This document shows positions 17,747 to 26,172 of a stretch of 64,000 nt of DNA, one piece after another (position 1 is the first letter of the stretch; each line of letters starts with the position of its first letter). The stretch is from Streptomyces cacaoi (GTDB taxonomy: Bacteria; Actinomycetota; Actinomycetes; Streptomycetales; Streptomycetaceae): assembly GCF_006539165.1 (NCBI RefSeq), contig NZ_BJMM01000002.1, positions 434,001 through 498,000 of the forward strand, in the 5' to 3' direction. The translations under genes were made by a program, and so were the position numbers. Below the pieces are notes generated by a model that saw only the letters and a program-made list of their open reading frames with translations, was not told the origin of the DNA and did not search any database.

Positions 17747-18288
17747 ACGTCGGCACCGGCCCTCGCCGGGCGCAGCAGCCGCCGCTGCCCGAGCCCACGG
17801 CCTGGCACGAGGTGTCCCTCACCGTCAACGGCGAACCGGTCGCCGCCCAGGTCGAGTCGCGGCTGCTGCTCAGCGATCTCCTGCGGCAGCGGCTCGGCCT
17901 CACGGGTACGCACGTCGGCTGCGAGCACGGCGTCTGCGGGGCGTGCACGGTGCTGATGGACGGCGTCCCCGTGCGCTCCTGCCTCACCCTCGCGGTGCAG
18001 GCCGCCGGAGCGGACGTGCGCACCGTCGAGGGCCTCGCCGGGGACGGCGAGCCGCTCGGGCCGGTGCAGCGCGCCTTCCACGAGCAGCACGGCATGCAGT
18101 GCGGCTTCTGCACCCCCGGCTTCGTGATGACCTGTACCGCGCTGACCGGGCGCGCCGAGCGTCCGGACGAGGAGACGGTGGCCGACGAGCTGAGCGGTCA
18201 TCTGTGCCGGTGCACCGGCTACCAGAACATCCGCGCCGCGGTGCGCCAGGCGCTGGACGAGAGCTTCGGCCCGCAGGAGGCGGAATGA
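17743..18288 (+). CDS. Molybdenum hydroxylase, 2Fe-2S subunit (CoxS/CutS-like)
   Basis: A 181-residue small subunit with two [2Fe-2S] clusters. The plant ferredoxin-type cluster is bound by G-C-E-H-G-V-C-G-A-C and a later cysteine (R-S-C-L), near residues 64-87. The second, helical cluster uses C-G-F-C near 123 and C-R-C-T-G-Y-Q-N-I near 156. The first 25 residues are a Pro-rich extension. ATGA overlaps on both sides couple it to its partner subunits. Electrons from substrate hydroxylation pass through it to the FAD subunit. Confidence 0.95.
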   Translation: MNVGTGPRRAQQPPLPEPTAWHEVSLTVNGEPVAAQVESRLLLSDLLRQRLGLTGTHVGCEHGVCGACTVLMDGVPVRSCLTLAVQAAGADVRTVEGLAGDGEPLGPVQRAFHEQHGMQCGFCTPGFVMTCTALTGRAERPDEETVADELSGHLCRCTGYQNIRAAVRQALDESFGPQEAE

Positions 18289-20753
18289 ACACCTCGCAGA
18301 CCGGCACCCGGCAGACCGGCACTCGACAGACCGGCACTCGACAGACCGGCACTCGACAGACCGGCGCCCCGCGGACCGGTGCCTCGGACACCGGCGCCGC
18401 GTCCGGCGGCCGGGCGGCGGACGGTCCCTGGATCGGGCGCGCCCTGCCGCGCGTCGAGGACGAACGCCTGCTGCGCGGGCACGGCCGCTACGTCGACGAC
18501 ATCCGGCTGCCCGGCACCCTGGAGGCCGCGTTCCTGCGCAGCCCGCACGCGCACGCCCGGATCACCCGGATCGAGACGGACGCCGCGCGCGCCATGCCCG
18601 GCGTGCGCGCCGTCTGGACCGCGGCCGACATCGCCGGCCTCGCGCCGGTGGTCAACGAGGCCGAACTGCGGGTCCCGGAACCCCTCCGGCGGGAGCTGGA
18701 CCCGCTGGTGCGCTCGCTGCCCCACCCCCTGCTCGCCGACGGCCGGGTGCGCTTCTCCGGCCAGCCGGTGGCCATGGTGGTCGCGGAGAGCAGGTACCTC
18801 GCGGAGGACGCCCTGGAGGCGATCGAGGTCGACTACACCCCGCTGCCCGTGGTGGTCGACCCCGACGAGGCGCTGCTCCCCGGCGCCCCACTGATCGAGG
18901 AGAGCTGGGGCGACAATCTGGCGCTGGAGGCCGCCACCTCGGTCGGGGACCCGGACGCCGCCTTCGCCGGCGCCGCCGTGGTGATCGAGGAGGAGTTCCG
19001 TGCCCACCGCCATGTCGCCTCCCCGATCGAGACCCGCGCCGTGCAAGCCGCGCCGGGCGCGTACGACGGGCGGCTGACGGTGTGGTCCAACACCCAGACG
19101 CCGCACCGGCTGCGCGACCACCTCGCGCAGACGCTGGGGACGGCCGCCGAGGCGGTGCACGTGGTCGCGGTGGACGTCGGCGGGGGCTTCGGCCAGAAGG
19201 GCATCATCTACGTCGAAGAGGTCCTCGTCCCGTACGCGGCACGGCAGTTGGGCGTGCCCGTGCTGTGGCGGGAGGACCGCAACGAGAACCTCACCGCGGC
19301 CTCGCACGCCCGCGAGCAGGTGCACCGGATCGCGCTCGCCGCCGACGCGGACGGAACGCTCCGCGGGCTGCGCGACGACTTCGTGGTCAACTTCGGCGCC
19401 GGCACCTTCACCGGACTGGTCGTGCCCTACAACTCGGTGGTCCATCTGCTCGGCCCCTACCGGGTGCCGAACGTGGACATCCGGGTCAGGGCCGCGCTCA
19501 CCCACACCGCGCCCACGTCGCCCTACCGCGGCGCCGGCCGCCCGGAGGCCGTGTTCGCCATGGAGCGGGCCCTGGACCGGCTGGCCCGCGAACTCGGCAT
19601 GGAACCGGTCGCGTTGCGCGCCCGCAACCTGATCACCCCCGGCGAACTGCCCTACCGCACGGGCCTCCTGGACCGGTCCGGCAATCCGCAGGAGTACGAC
19701 TCCGGCGACTTCCCCCAACTGCTGCGCCGTGCCGAGGAGATGGCCGATCTGCCCGCGGTGCGCGAGCGGCAGGCCGCACTCGCGGCAGCAGGCTCGGACC
19801 ACCGGATCGGTGTCGGCTTCGCGGTCTATCTGGAGGCCACCGGGCTCGGCCCGTTCGAGTCGGCCCGCGCCTCCGTCCTGTCCGACGGGCGGGTGCGGAT
19901 CGCCCTGGGCACCCCCTCGCAGGGGCAGGGCCACCGCACCAGCATGGCGCAGATCGCCGCGGACGCGATCGGCGTCCCGTTCTCCGCCGTCGAGGTGGTC
20001 GGCGGTGACACCGACACCGTGCCGTACGGCGTGGGCACGATCGCCTCGCGAGCCCTGGTCACCGCGGGCAACGCCACCCATCTTGCCGGGCGGCGGCTGC
20101 GGGAGCGCATCCTGGCCGCCGCTTCCGCCCGACTCGGCGTGCCCGCAACGGAGTTGACCCTGGACGGGGATGCCGTCGAGCACCATCCGACCGGTGTCCG
20201 GGCCGGACTGGCCCAGCTCGTCGCCGAGGGCCACGAGCTGAGCGAAACCGCCCACTTCCACCCGCCCGGCTTCACCTTCGCCGGCGGGGCCGGCGTGGTC
20301 GTCGTCGATGTGGACACCGCCACCGGCGAGGTCACTCTCGACACCTGTGCGATGGCCCACGACGCCGGGCGGATCGTCAACCCGGTGATTGCACACGGCC
20401 AGATCGCCGGCGGCGTCGCGCAGGGCATCGCCGGAGCCCTGTACGAGGAGATGCGCTACGGCCCGGACGGCCAGCCCGTCACCACCACCTACATGGACTA
20501 CCTGGTCCCCACCTCCGCCGAGGTGCCCGACCTGGAACTGGCCGAGATCACCACACCGAGCACGCTTAACGCACTCGGGGTCAAGGGGCTCGGCGAGGGC
20601 GGCGCCATCGCGCCGCAGGCGGCCATCGCCAACGCCGTGGAGGACGCCCTCGCCCCGTTCGGCGTGGTCGTCCGGCGCGGCCCGCTCACCCCCGACCGCG
20701 TCCGCGGCCTCCTGCGCGAGGCGACCGGCACCACCGCACCGGCCACCGTCTGA
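18285..20753 (+). CDS. Molybdenum hydroxylase, large catalytic subunit (form II CoxL-like)
   Basis: An 822-residue catalytic subunit binding the molybdopterin cytosine dinucleotide cofactor. Seen are G-G-G-F-G-Q-K-G near 305, P-S-Q-G-Q-G-H-R-T near 545 and the catalytic glutamate context K-G-L-G-E-G-G-A-I near 768. The active-site loop reads S-P-Y-R-G-A-G-R-P-E, the form II signature. The A-Y-x-C-S-F-R loop with the copper-ligand cysteine of true CO dehydrogenase is missing, so the substrate is probably an N-heterocycle, aldehyde or similar. The N-terminus begins with five near-copies of Q-T-G-T-R, which do not belong to the fold. Confidence 0.93.
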   Translation: MNTSQTGTRQTGTRQTGTRQTGTRQTGAPRTGASDTGAASGGRAADGPWIGRALPRVEDERLLRGHGRYVDDIRLPGTLEAAFLRSPHAHARITRIETDAARAMPGVRAVWTAADIAGLAPVVNEAELRVPEPLRRELDPLVRSLPHPLLADGRVRFSGQPVAMVVAESRYLAEDALEAIEVDYTPLPVVVDPDEALLPGAPLIEESWGDNLALEAATSVGDPDAAFAGAAVVIEEEFRAHRHVASPIETRAVQAAPGAYDGRLTVWSNTQTPHRLRDHLAQTLGTAAEAVHVVAVDVGGGFGQKGIIYVEEVLVPYAARQLGVPVLWREDRNENLTAASHAREQVHRIALAADADGTLRGLRDDFVVNFGAGTFTGLVVPYNSVVHLLGPYRVPNVDIRVRAALTHTAPTSPYRGAGRPEAVFAMERALDRLARELGMEPVALRARNLITPGELPYRTGLLDRSGNPQEYDSGDFPQLLRRAEEMADLPAVRERQAALAAAGSDHRIGVGFAVYLEATGLGPFESARASVLSDGRVRIALGTPSQGQGHRTSMAQIAADAIGVPFSAVEVVGGDTDTVPYGVGTIASRALVTAGNATHLAGRRLRERILAAASARLGVPATELTLDGDAVEHHPTGVRAGLAQLVAEGHELSETAHFHPPGFTFAGGAGVVVVDVDTATGEVTLDTCAMAHDAGRIVNPVIAHGQIAGGVAQGIAGALYEEMRYGPDGQPVTTTYMDYLVPTSAEVPDLELAEITTPSTLNALGVKGLGEGGAIAPQAAIANAVEDALAPFGVVVRRGPLTPDRVRGLLREATGTTAPATV
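18297..18371 (+). repeat. Five 15-bp tandem repeats inside the large-subunit gene
   Basis: CAGACCGGCACTCGA and close variants repeat five times in frame from 18297, encoding Q-T-G-T-R units at the very start of the large subunit. Copies 2-4 are identical to each other or nearly so, suggesting recent slippage expansion. Confidence 0.85.
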
Positions 20754-20772
20754 ACACCCCGGGAGCTCCACA

Positions 20773-21426
20773 GTGCAACTCGACAACAGCTTCACCGTCC
20801 CCGTCGGGCTCGACGACACCTGGCAGCTCTTCCAGGACATCGGCGCGGTCGCCCCGTGCATGCCGGGCGCCGTCCTGGACACCGTGGAGGGCGACAGCTT
20901 CACCGGACGGGTCGGGGTCAAGGTCGGTGCGGTCCGGATGAGTTACCGCGGCCGGGGCACCGTCCGCCGCGACGAGGCGGAACACACCGTCGTCCTCGAA
21001 CTGAGCGGCAGCGAGACCCGCGGGTCCGGAACCGCCTCGGCCGAGGTCACCGCCCGGCTCACGCCGGACGGGGACCGCACCCGGGTCACCGTCCGCACCG
21101 ACCTCGCTCTCACCGGCCGCCCCGCCCAGTTCGGCCGCGGCATCCTGGCCGAGGTCGCCGACGGCCTCGTCCAGCAGTTCGCCGCCCGGCTCGCGGAGTA
21201 CCTGAGCACGCACCGGCAGGACGGCGGCGCGCCCGGTACCGCCCTGCCGGGGCCGGGCACCTCCACCGCGCCCGCCCCGGCCGAGCCGGACGCCGTGGAC
21301 CTGGGCGCCGCCGTGCTCCCCGTCCTGGCCCGGCGCGCCGCCCGGCCCGCCGCCGCACTCGCCGGCGCCGGCCTGCTCGCCTGGCTCCTGGCCCGCCTGC
21401 TGAGCAACTCCCGCCGCAGGGGCTGA
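20773..21426 (+). CDS. CoxG-like SRPBCC domain protein with C-terminal membrane anchor
   Basis: A 217-residue protein. Residues 1-145 form an SRPBCC/CoxG domain with the family motif A-P-C-M-P-G-A near residue 32 and F-x-G-R-V-G-V-K-V-G after it. A Pro/Ala linker follows, then a hydrophobic helix (about 190-212, A-A-A-L-A-G-A-G-L-L-A-W-L-L-A) ending in Arg residues. In CO dehydrogenase systems CoxG recruits the enzyme to the membrane, consistent with a tail anchor here. GTG at 20773 has GGGAG 7 nt upstream. It is the last gene of the operon. Confidence 0.9.
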   Translation: MQLDNSFTVPVGLDDTWQLFQDIGAVAPCMPGAVLDTVEGDSFTGRVGVKVGAVRMSYRGRGTVRRDEAEHTVVLELSGSETRGSGTASAEVTARLTPDGDRTRVTVRTDLALTGRPAQFGRGILAEVADGLVQQFAARLAEYLSTHRQDGGAPGTALPGPGTSTAPAPAEPDAVDLGAAVLPVLARRAARPAAALAGAGLLAWLLARLLSNSRRRG

Positions 21427-21492
21427 GCTTCGCCCGGGCGGCGTCCGGCCGTGAGCCGAGCGGCGCGGTGGCCCCTCGACCGGACGACCGGA

Positions 21493-21510
21493 GGGGCTGG
21501 GCCCAGCCCC
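21493..21510. terminator. Possible terminator after the hydroxylase operon
   Basis: GGGGCTGG-GC-CCAGCCCC is an exact 18-bp palindrome 66 bp after the coxG-like stop. It has almost no loop and no U-tract, so termination is only a suggestion. Confidence 0.35.
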
Positions 21511-22094
21511 GCCGCGGTGGCGGTAGAGCCGCGCACATGGCTTCCAGGACGCCCGGCGAGCAGGTCTCTGGCGCCGGCCCGACCTCAGCCCGACCCCGCG
21601 CGAGAAACGCGACAACACGACGGTGGATTTCCGTCGTTTGCCGACCGGATTCCTTTTTTCGGTTCGGTTTCGGCACTCCGGCAGCCCCTGTACATCTGGC
21701 GGCGGAATCGGCACCGCGACTCGAAACCGCGGTGTCGGGCCGTCCACTTGAGAACCCATCGGTCCGGTGACCACGGAGAATGAAAGGGGCCGAGTGGGAG
21801 GTCAGTGGCGTCTGTGAGACCCGGGGTCGAAGGCGACTCGGCGGTTTTCAATCCATCGAGAATGTGAAGGCTCCGTTCGGGAACACCTATTTCATTCAAC
21901 ACGTTCACGGTGCCCCGGCCTGGCGCTCCTTGCGTGGAAAATGCCCATGGAATTCCCTGTGAGGACAGGTGATCTCGGGAAGGGGAGGACCACGGCCCAG
22001 GCTGCTTGCCGCAGCGAGCCCGGTCACCCAGCCGCCCCCGGCACCCACCAGTTCCCGGCGTTCCACATCGGCGCAGCTTGCTGGAGGATACGAC
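21511..22094. other. Gene-free upstream region of the HTH/TPR regulator
   Basis: No convincing gene is seen. A 60-codon ORF at 21780-21962 lacks a recognisable product. The region is less GC-rich than its surroundings, contains TTTTTT near 21655, and probably holds the promoter of the regulator that follows. Confidence 0.45.
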
Positions 22095-23471
22095 ATGCCC
22101 CGCCACCGCACACCCAATGAGCGTCTGCCCAAGTTGCTGGACGAGGCAGGCTGGTCCGGCACAGCGCTGGCGCGAGCGGTCAACGGACTGGGGCGGGCAC
22201 AGGGTCTGGCGCTGCGCTACGACCGGACCTCGGTCGCGCACTGGGTCAAGGGCTCGTGCCCACGCCAGCCTGTGCCCGCACTCGTCGCCCAGGTACTGAG
22301 CACGCGCATCGGACGGCCGGTGACCGAGGCAGAGACCGGGCTTGCCGCCCGCACGGGCCCGTCCCGGCCGATCGCCGCGGAACTGGTCGAGGACGACGAC
22401 CCGGTACGGCGTCTCACACACCTGGTGAAGGCGGACTCGGACCGTCAACAACGCCGGTTACTGCACCACTTGGTCTACGACCCGGGCTTCCGTACCGAAC
22501 GGCGACGTCCCGCCCGGGAAGATGTGGTCGCTCCCCGACACACACGAGAGGCCCCCGGCCCCGGAGCGATCTCCGACATGGCCGGGGTCTTCTTCCAGCA
22601 GAGGGAGCGGTACGGCGGCACGCAGGGACGGACGGCGCTGGTCGCCTACCTCGCCGACTACGCCGTCCCCGTGCTGACCCGGGCCGCATCCGCCTCGCAG
22701 CGGCGCGGCCTGTCCAGGGAACTCGCCCGGGCCACTCACGTCCTGGCGATGATGTGCGAGGACAGCAACCTGCACGGACTCGCACAGCGCTACCACGGAG
22801 TCGGCCTGGATCTCGCCCGGAACGCGGACGACGACGCGCTCACGGCGATCGTCCTGCGTGCCCTGAGCGTCCAGGCATCCCGGCTGGGGCACGACCGACG
22901 GGCGCTCACTCTGGCCCACGAGGCCATGCGTGCGGCTCACCACTGCGAACTCTCCCCGGTGCGTGCGTTCGTTCTCGCGCAGCGAGCCGTCGCCCACGCC
23001 GGTGCCGGTCTACGCCGGGAGGCCGTCGACGATCTCTCCGCCGCCGAGCGGGAGTTGGGCGCCTCCACTCCGGACGCCGGCCACTACTTCGGGTGGTACC
23101 CGCCGGCGGCGTTACGGTTCCAGGAGGGCCAGGCGCTGCTCGCCCTCGGTGACAAACGTGCCGGGATCAGGGCGCTGGAGGCATCGGTGAGCACCCGGGC
23201 CCCCGAACAGCGGCGGGCGCGGGTGCTCACACGCGCCCGGCTGGCCCAGGCGCGGCTGAGCCTGGGGCATGTGGAGGACGGATGCCATGACTACGGCCTC
23301 TTCCTCGACGAGGTCTCCCATCTCTCGTGCCGGCGGGCGACCTCGACCCTCACCACCCTCCATGCCGCTCTGTTCCCTTTTCACCGCTACCGTCCGGCGC
23401 GCAGCCTTTTGGCGCGCTCGGCGCATGTCCGGGACGAGGTGACGCGGCACGATCCCCCGCACCGGAGCTGA
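22095..23471 (+). CDS. HTH/TPR-type pathway regulator with two TTA codons
   Basis: A 458-residue Streptomyces-type regulator. The N-terminus (about 8-75, with W-S-G-T-A-L-A-R-A-V-N and R-T-S-V-A-H-W-V-K-G) looks like a divergent helix-turn-helix. The remainder is all-helical and resembles TPR repeats (about 190-440). TTA codons occur in frame at 22458-22460 and 23112-23114, so expression should need the bldA leucyl tRNA. The ATG follows CTGGAGGA at 22081. It converges on the monooxygenase-PKS operon and is its best candidate regulator. Similar proteins regulate antibiotic production or development. Confidence 0.8.
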   Translation: MPRHRTPNERLPKLLDEAGWSGTALARAVNGLGRAQGLALRYDRTSVAHWVKGSCPRQPVPALVAQVLSTRIGRPVTEAETGLAARTGPSRPIAAELVEDDDPVRRLTHLVKADSDRQQRRLLHHLVYDPGFRTERRRPAREDVVAPRHTREAPGPGAISDMAGVFFQQRERYGGTQGRTALVAYLADYAVPVLTRAASASQRRGLSRELARATHVLAMMCEDSNLHGLAQRYHGVGLDLARNADDDALTAIVLRALSVQASRLGHDRRALTLAHEAMRAAHHCELSPVRAFVLAQRAVAHAGAGLRREAVDDLSAAERELGASTPDAGHYFGWYPPAALRFQEGQALLALGDKRAGIRALEASVSTRAPEQRRARVLTRARLAQARLSLGHVEDGCHDYGLFLDEVSHLSCRRATSTLTTLHAALFPFHRYRPARSLLARSAHVRDEVTRHDPPHRS

Positions 23472-23495
23472 AGCGGGAGGCTGCGGGAGCAGGGT

Positions 23496-23529
23496 ACTGC
23501 CGCCGGCCGGGCCGTACGGGCGGGGCAGT
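23496..23529. terminator. Possible bidirectional terminator
   Basis: ACTGCCGCC (23496-23504) can pair with GGCGGGGCAGT-type sequence ending at 23529, allowing a small bulge. It lies in the 69-bp gap between convergent regulator and monooxygenase genes. Confidence 0.35.
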
Positions 23530-23540
23530 GCACGGGCTGC

Positions 23541-25016
23541 TCACCGCACGGTGAAGTCACCGGGATCGGGCGTGGCCAGAGCGTCGGCGTACTGTTTCGC
23601 CGTCCAGGGCCACACCTCGGGGTCACCGTGCTGGTTGAGATACCAGCTGTGGCAGCCGGCCGTCCACACGGTGGCCGGCAGGGCCTGACGCACACGTGCC
23701 CGGAAGCGGTCGGTGGCCTCCCGGGTCGGCGCGATGGTGCTGATGCAACTGCGGCGCCAGATGTCGATCCACTGCACCACATAGCGCGCCTGGACCTCAC
23801 CGACTGCGGTGATCGAGTCGTTGCCCACCGGACTGTGGGGCCCGATCAGCATGAAGAAGTTCGGGAAGTCGGGGTGGGCGATCCCGTAGTAGGAGGTCGC
23901 TCCCTGCGCCCACGCCTCGCTGAGGGAACGGCCACTGGGCCCGGTGAGCTCGGCCGGTCGCAGATAGGAGTGGGCGTCGAATCCCGTGGCGTAGATCAGC
24001 ACATCGGCCTCGTGGAGGGTGCCGTTCTCCGTCTCGACACCGTGCGGGACGAGGCGGGTGATCCTGTCGGTGACGAAGGAGACGGACGGGTGCTGAGCCG
24101 CACGGTAGTACCGGTGGGACATGACGATGCGCTTGCACAGGGGCGGATAGGCCGGAGCGAGACGGCGACGCAACTCGGGGTCGGTCACCGTGCGCAGATG
24201 TGCCCGGCACAGTCGGCCGATCAAGCGCCTGCGCCAACCGGGTTCGACGAAGGCAGGGGAGAAGAACCAGTAGTAGAGGGCGAACAGAAGCCGGCGCTCG
24301 GCCTTGTGCAGCCGGGGGAAACGCCGCCGCAGTCCCCGAGCGACACGACCGGTACGCCAGTTGGGAAGGGGCAGGACCCACTGCGGTGTGCGCTGGAAGA
24401 CGGTGAGGCGGTGAGCGGTACCGGCGAGGGCAGTCACCAGCTGGACGCCCGTGGAGCCGGTACCGACAATGGCGACACGTTTTCCCGCGAGGTCGACCGA
24501 GTGGTCCCAGCGGGCCGAGTGGAAGGCCGCGCCGCGGAACGCGTCGCCTCCCTCCAGGGCAGGGGTCCTCGGCCGGTGGAGAAACCCGGTGGCGGAGACG
24601 AGGAAGTCGACGGTGAAGGTTGTGCCGTCGGCCGTGACCGCCTGCCATTTCCCGTCGGCGAAGCGGGCCGAAGTCAGGCGTCGGCCGAGCAGAATGTGCG
24701 GCCGCAGCCCGTATCGGTCCACCACTCGCTCCAGGTAGTCCCTGATCTCGGCGCCGGGAGCCATGCAGGACGACCAGTCCGGGTTCAGCGCGAACGAGTA
24801 CTGGTAGATCGCTGCCGGAACGTCGCAGGTCAGCCCGGGGTAGGTGTTGTCACGCCAGGTACCGCCGATACGGTCTGCCTTTTCGACGACCGTGATATCG
24901 GTGATCCCGGCCTGCTTCAGCCGCACGCACAGGCCGATGCCGGACATACCCGCCCCGACGACCAGCACCGCGGGGTTCCTCGGGGCGTCCCGGCCGACGC
25001 CGGGGACCGTGTCCAT
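23541..25016 (-). CDS. Baeyer-Villiger-type flavin monooxygenase
   Basis: A 491-residue FAD/NADPH enzyme. The FAD Rossmann motif G-A-G-M-S-G-I-G is near residue 22 and the NADPH motif G-T-G-S-T-G-V near 185. Between them, F-R-G-A-A-F-H-S-A-R-W-D fits the type I Baeyer-Villiger fingerprint F-x-G-x-x-x-H-x-x-x-W-(P/D). W-R-D-N-T-Y-P-G-L-T-C-D-V-P is also typical. Such enzymes insert oxygen next to a carbonyl or, in related groups, hydroxylate. AAAGGAGAAC precedes the ATG at 25016. It is the last gene of the polyketide operon, 58 bp after the thioester reductase, and probably tailors the released polyketide. Confidence 0.92.
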   Translation of the reverse strand: MDTVPGVGRDAPRNPAVLVVGAGMSGIGLCVRLKQAGITDITVVEKADRIGGTWRDNTYPGLTCDVPAAIYQYSFALNPDWSSCMAPGAEIRDYLERVVDRYGLRPHILLGRRLTSARFADGKWQAVTADGTTFTVDFLVSATGFLHRPRTPALEGGDAFRGAAFHSARWDHSVDLAGKRVAIVGTGSTGVQLVTALAGTAHRLTVFQRTPQWVLPLPNWRTGRVARGLRRRFPRLHKAERRLLFALYYWFFSPAFVEPGWRRRLIGRLCRAHLRTVTDPELRRRLAPAYPPLCKRIVMSHRYYRAAQHPSVSFVTDRITRLVPHGVETENGTLHEADVLIYATGFDAHSYLRPAELTGPSGRSLSEAWAQGATSYYGIAHPDFPNFFMLIGPHSPVGNDSITAVGEVQARYVVQWIDIWRRSCISTIAPTREATDRFRARVRQALPATVWTAGCHSWYLNQHGDPEVWPWTAKQYADALATPDPGDFTVR

Positions 25017-25074
25017 GACGCGTTCTCCTTTCTTCAGGCAGGTCGAGGTGTGCGGAGCTTCCCCGCGGGCCGGC

Positions 25075-26172
25075 TCAGGAGGCGAGCAGTGCGCGCACCA
25101 GCCGGTAGAGATACGCATCGTCCAGAGCGGCCGCGTGATGGCCGGCCCGCTCCAGCGCCGTCCAGGTCTTTCCGCTGTGCAGGGCGGGAGACTCGCGCTC
25201 GGCTCCGATTCCCAGCAGCCGGCGGCCGGCCTCGCCCAGACCGTGCAGGGGGAGCACGTGAGGGTGTTGCCGGTGGTCGTCGGCCATCCGCAGCCATTCC
25301 TCCCGGCCGACGGAGCGCATCTCGACACCCGTGCGCCGGAGCGCGGACACCACGCGGCTCAGCGGCAGCGGATCCGGCCGGAAGAGATGAAACACCTCTC
25401 CCGCCGCGCACGGCACCGTGGAGAGCGTCACCAACTGGCGGGTGACCTCGTCGACCGCCTCCACCGGGAAGGGGGGGACGCCCTCGGGGGCCGCGCCCAG
25501 AGCCGCCACCGCCCGGATGAGCGGCGCGAGCACGTCCGAGCCCGAGGTGCTGCCGGTCCTGGAATGTCCCGTGACCACAGCCGGCCGATAGATGCTGCTG
25601 TGCACTCCCCGCTTCTGCGCTCCGTCCAGTTCACGCTCGGCGGCCGCCTTGGTCTGTCCGTAGCCGAGCGGTTTCCCGGTCCTCACGGTCGGCTTGCTCG
25701 TCTCGTCGACGTGCGGGACACCGGCACGGCGTGCCGACATGAAGACGCTCGCCGAGGACACGTGGTGGAAGCCCACCGGGTCGCCTCGACGGTCGGCCGC
25801 GGTGGCCGCGAAGCCCAGCAGGTTCCGGGTACCGCCGATGTTCACCGGGGCCAGCTGCCGGTAGGGCGCCGTCAGATGGACGTGGGCGGCGCAGTGGTAT
25901 ACGGCAACGGTGCGCTCGACCAGCTCTTCGTAACGGCGCGGGGCGAGGCCGAGCTGCTCTCGGCGCAGATCCGCGGCGACGGCGACGAGCCGGTCCGGTC
26001 CGGCGCACCCCCCGACCTCCTTCAGCCGTTTCCGGAGCCGTCGGGCCGCGGCCTCGTCCTCGGGGGCACGGATCAGACAGTGGACGGTGCTGTCCGTGGC
26101 CTCCAGCAGCGAGCGCGCCAGGTGTCCGCCGAGCGATCCGGTCACGCCCGTCAGCACGATGTCCCCGGTCAT
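25075..26172 (-). CDS. Stand-alone thioester reductase (NAD-binding 4 / extended SDR)
   Basis: A 365-residue extended SDR. T-G-V-T-G-S-L-G-G-H-L-A near residues 8-19 binds NADPH, and S-S-A-S-V-F near 150 with Y-G-Q-T-K-A near 178 supplies the Ser/Tyr/Lys triad. The L-I-R-A and H-C-A-A-H-V segments match the male-sterility/thioester reductase group, which releases carrier-bound acyl chains as aldehydes or alcohols. Here it is a separate protein translated from an ATGA overlap with the PKS stop, so stoichiometric coupling to the PKS is expected. There is no thioesterase nearby; this is the likely release enzyme. Confidence 0.9.
   Translation of the reverse strand: MTGDIVLTGVTGSLGGHLARSLLEATDSTVHCLIRAPEDEAAARRLRKRLKEVGGCAGPDRLVAVAADLRREQLGLAPRRYEELVERTVAVYHCAAHVHLTAPYRQLAPVNIGGTRNLLGFAATAADRRGDPVGFHHVSSASVFMSARRAGVPHVDETSKPTVRTGKPLGYGQTKAAAERELDGAQKRGVHSSIYRPAVVTGHSRTGSTSGSDVLAPLIRAVAALGAAPEGVPPFPVEAVDEVTRQLVTLSTVPCAAGEVFHLFRPDPLPLSRVVSALRRTGVEMRSVGREEWLRMADDHRQHPHVLPLHGLGEAGRRLLGIGAERESPALHSGKTWTALERAGHHAAALDDAYLYRLVRALLAS

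Noticed and set aside
16880..21426. True aerobic CO dehydrogenase operon
   Set aside because: The active-site loop is S-P-Y-R-G-A-G-R, lacking the cysteine motif of form I CoxL, so only a form II-type hydroxylase can be claimed.
21690..21750. tRNA-like T-arm (GGTTTCGAGTC with flanking complementary arms) on the minus strand
   Set aside because: The loop and stem lengths do not fit a T-arm, and no acceptor, D or anticodon arm could be found around it; it is only a hairpin.
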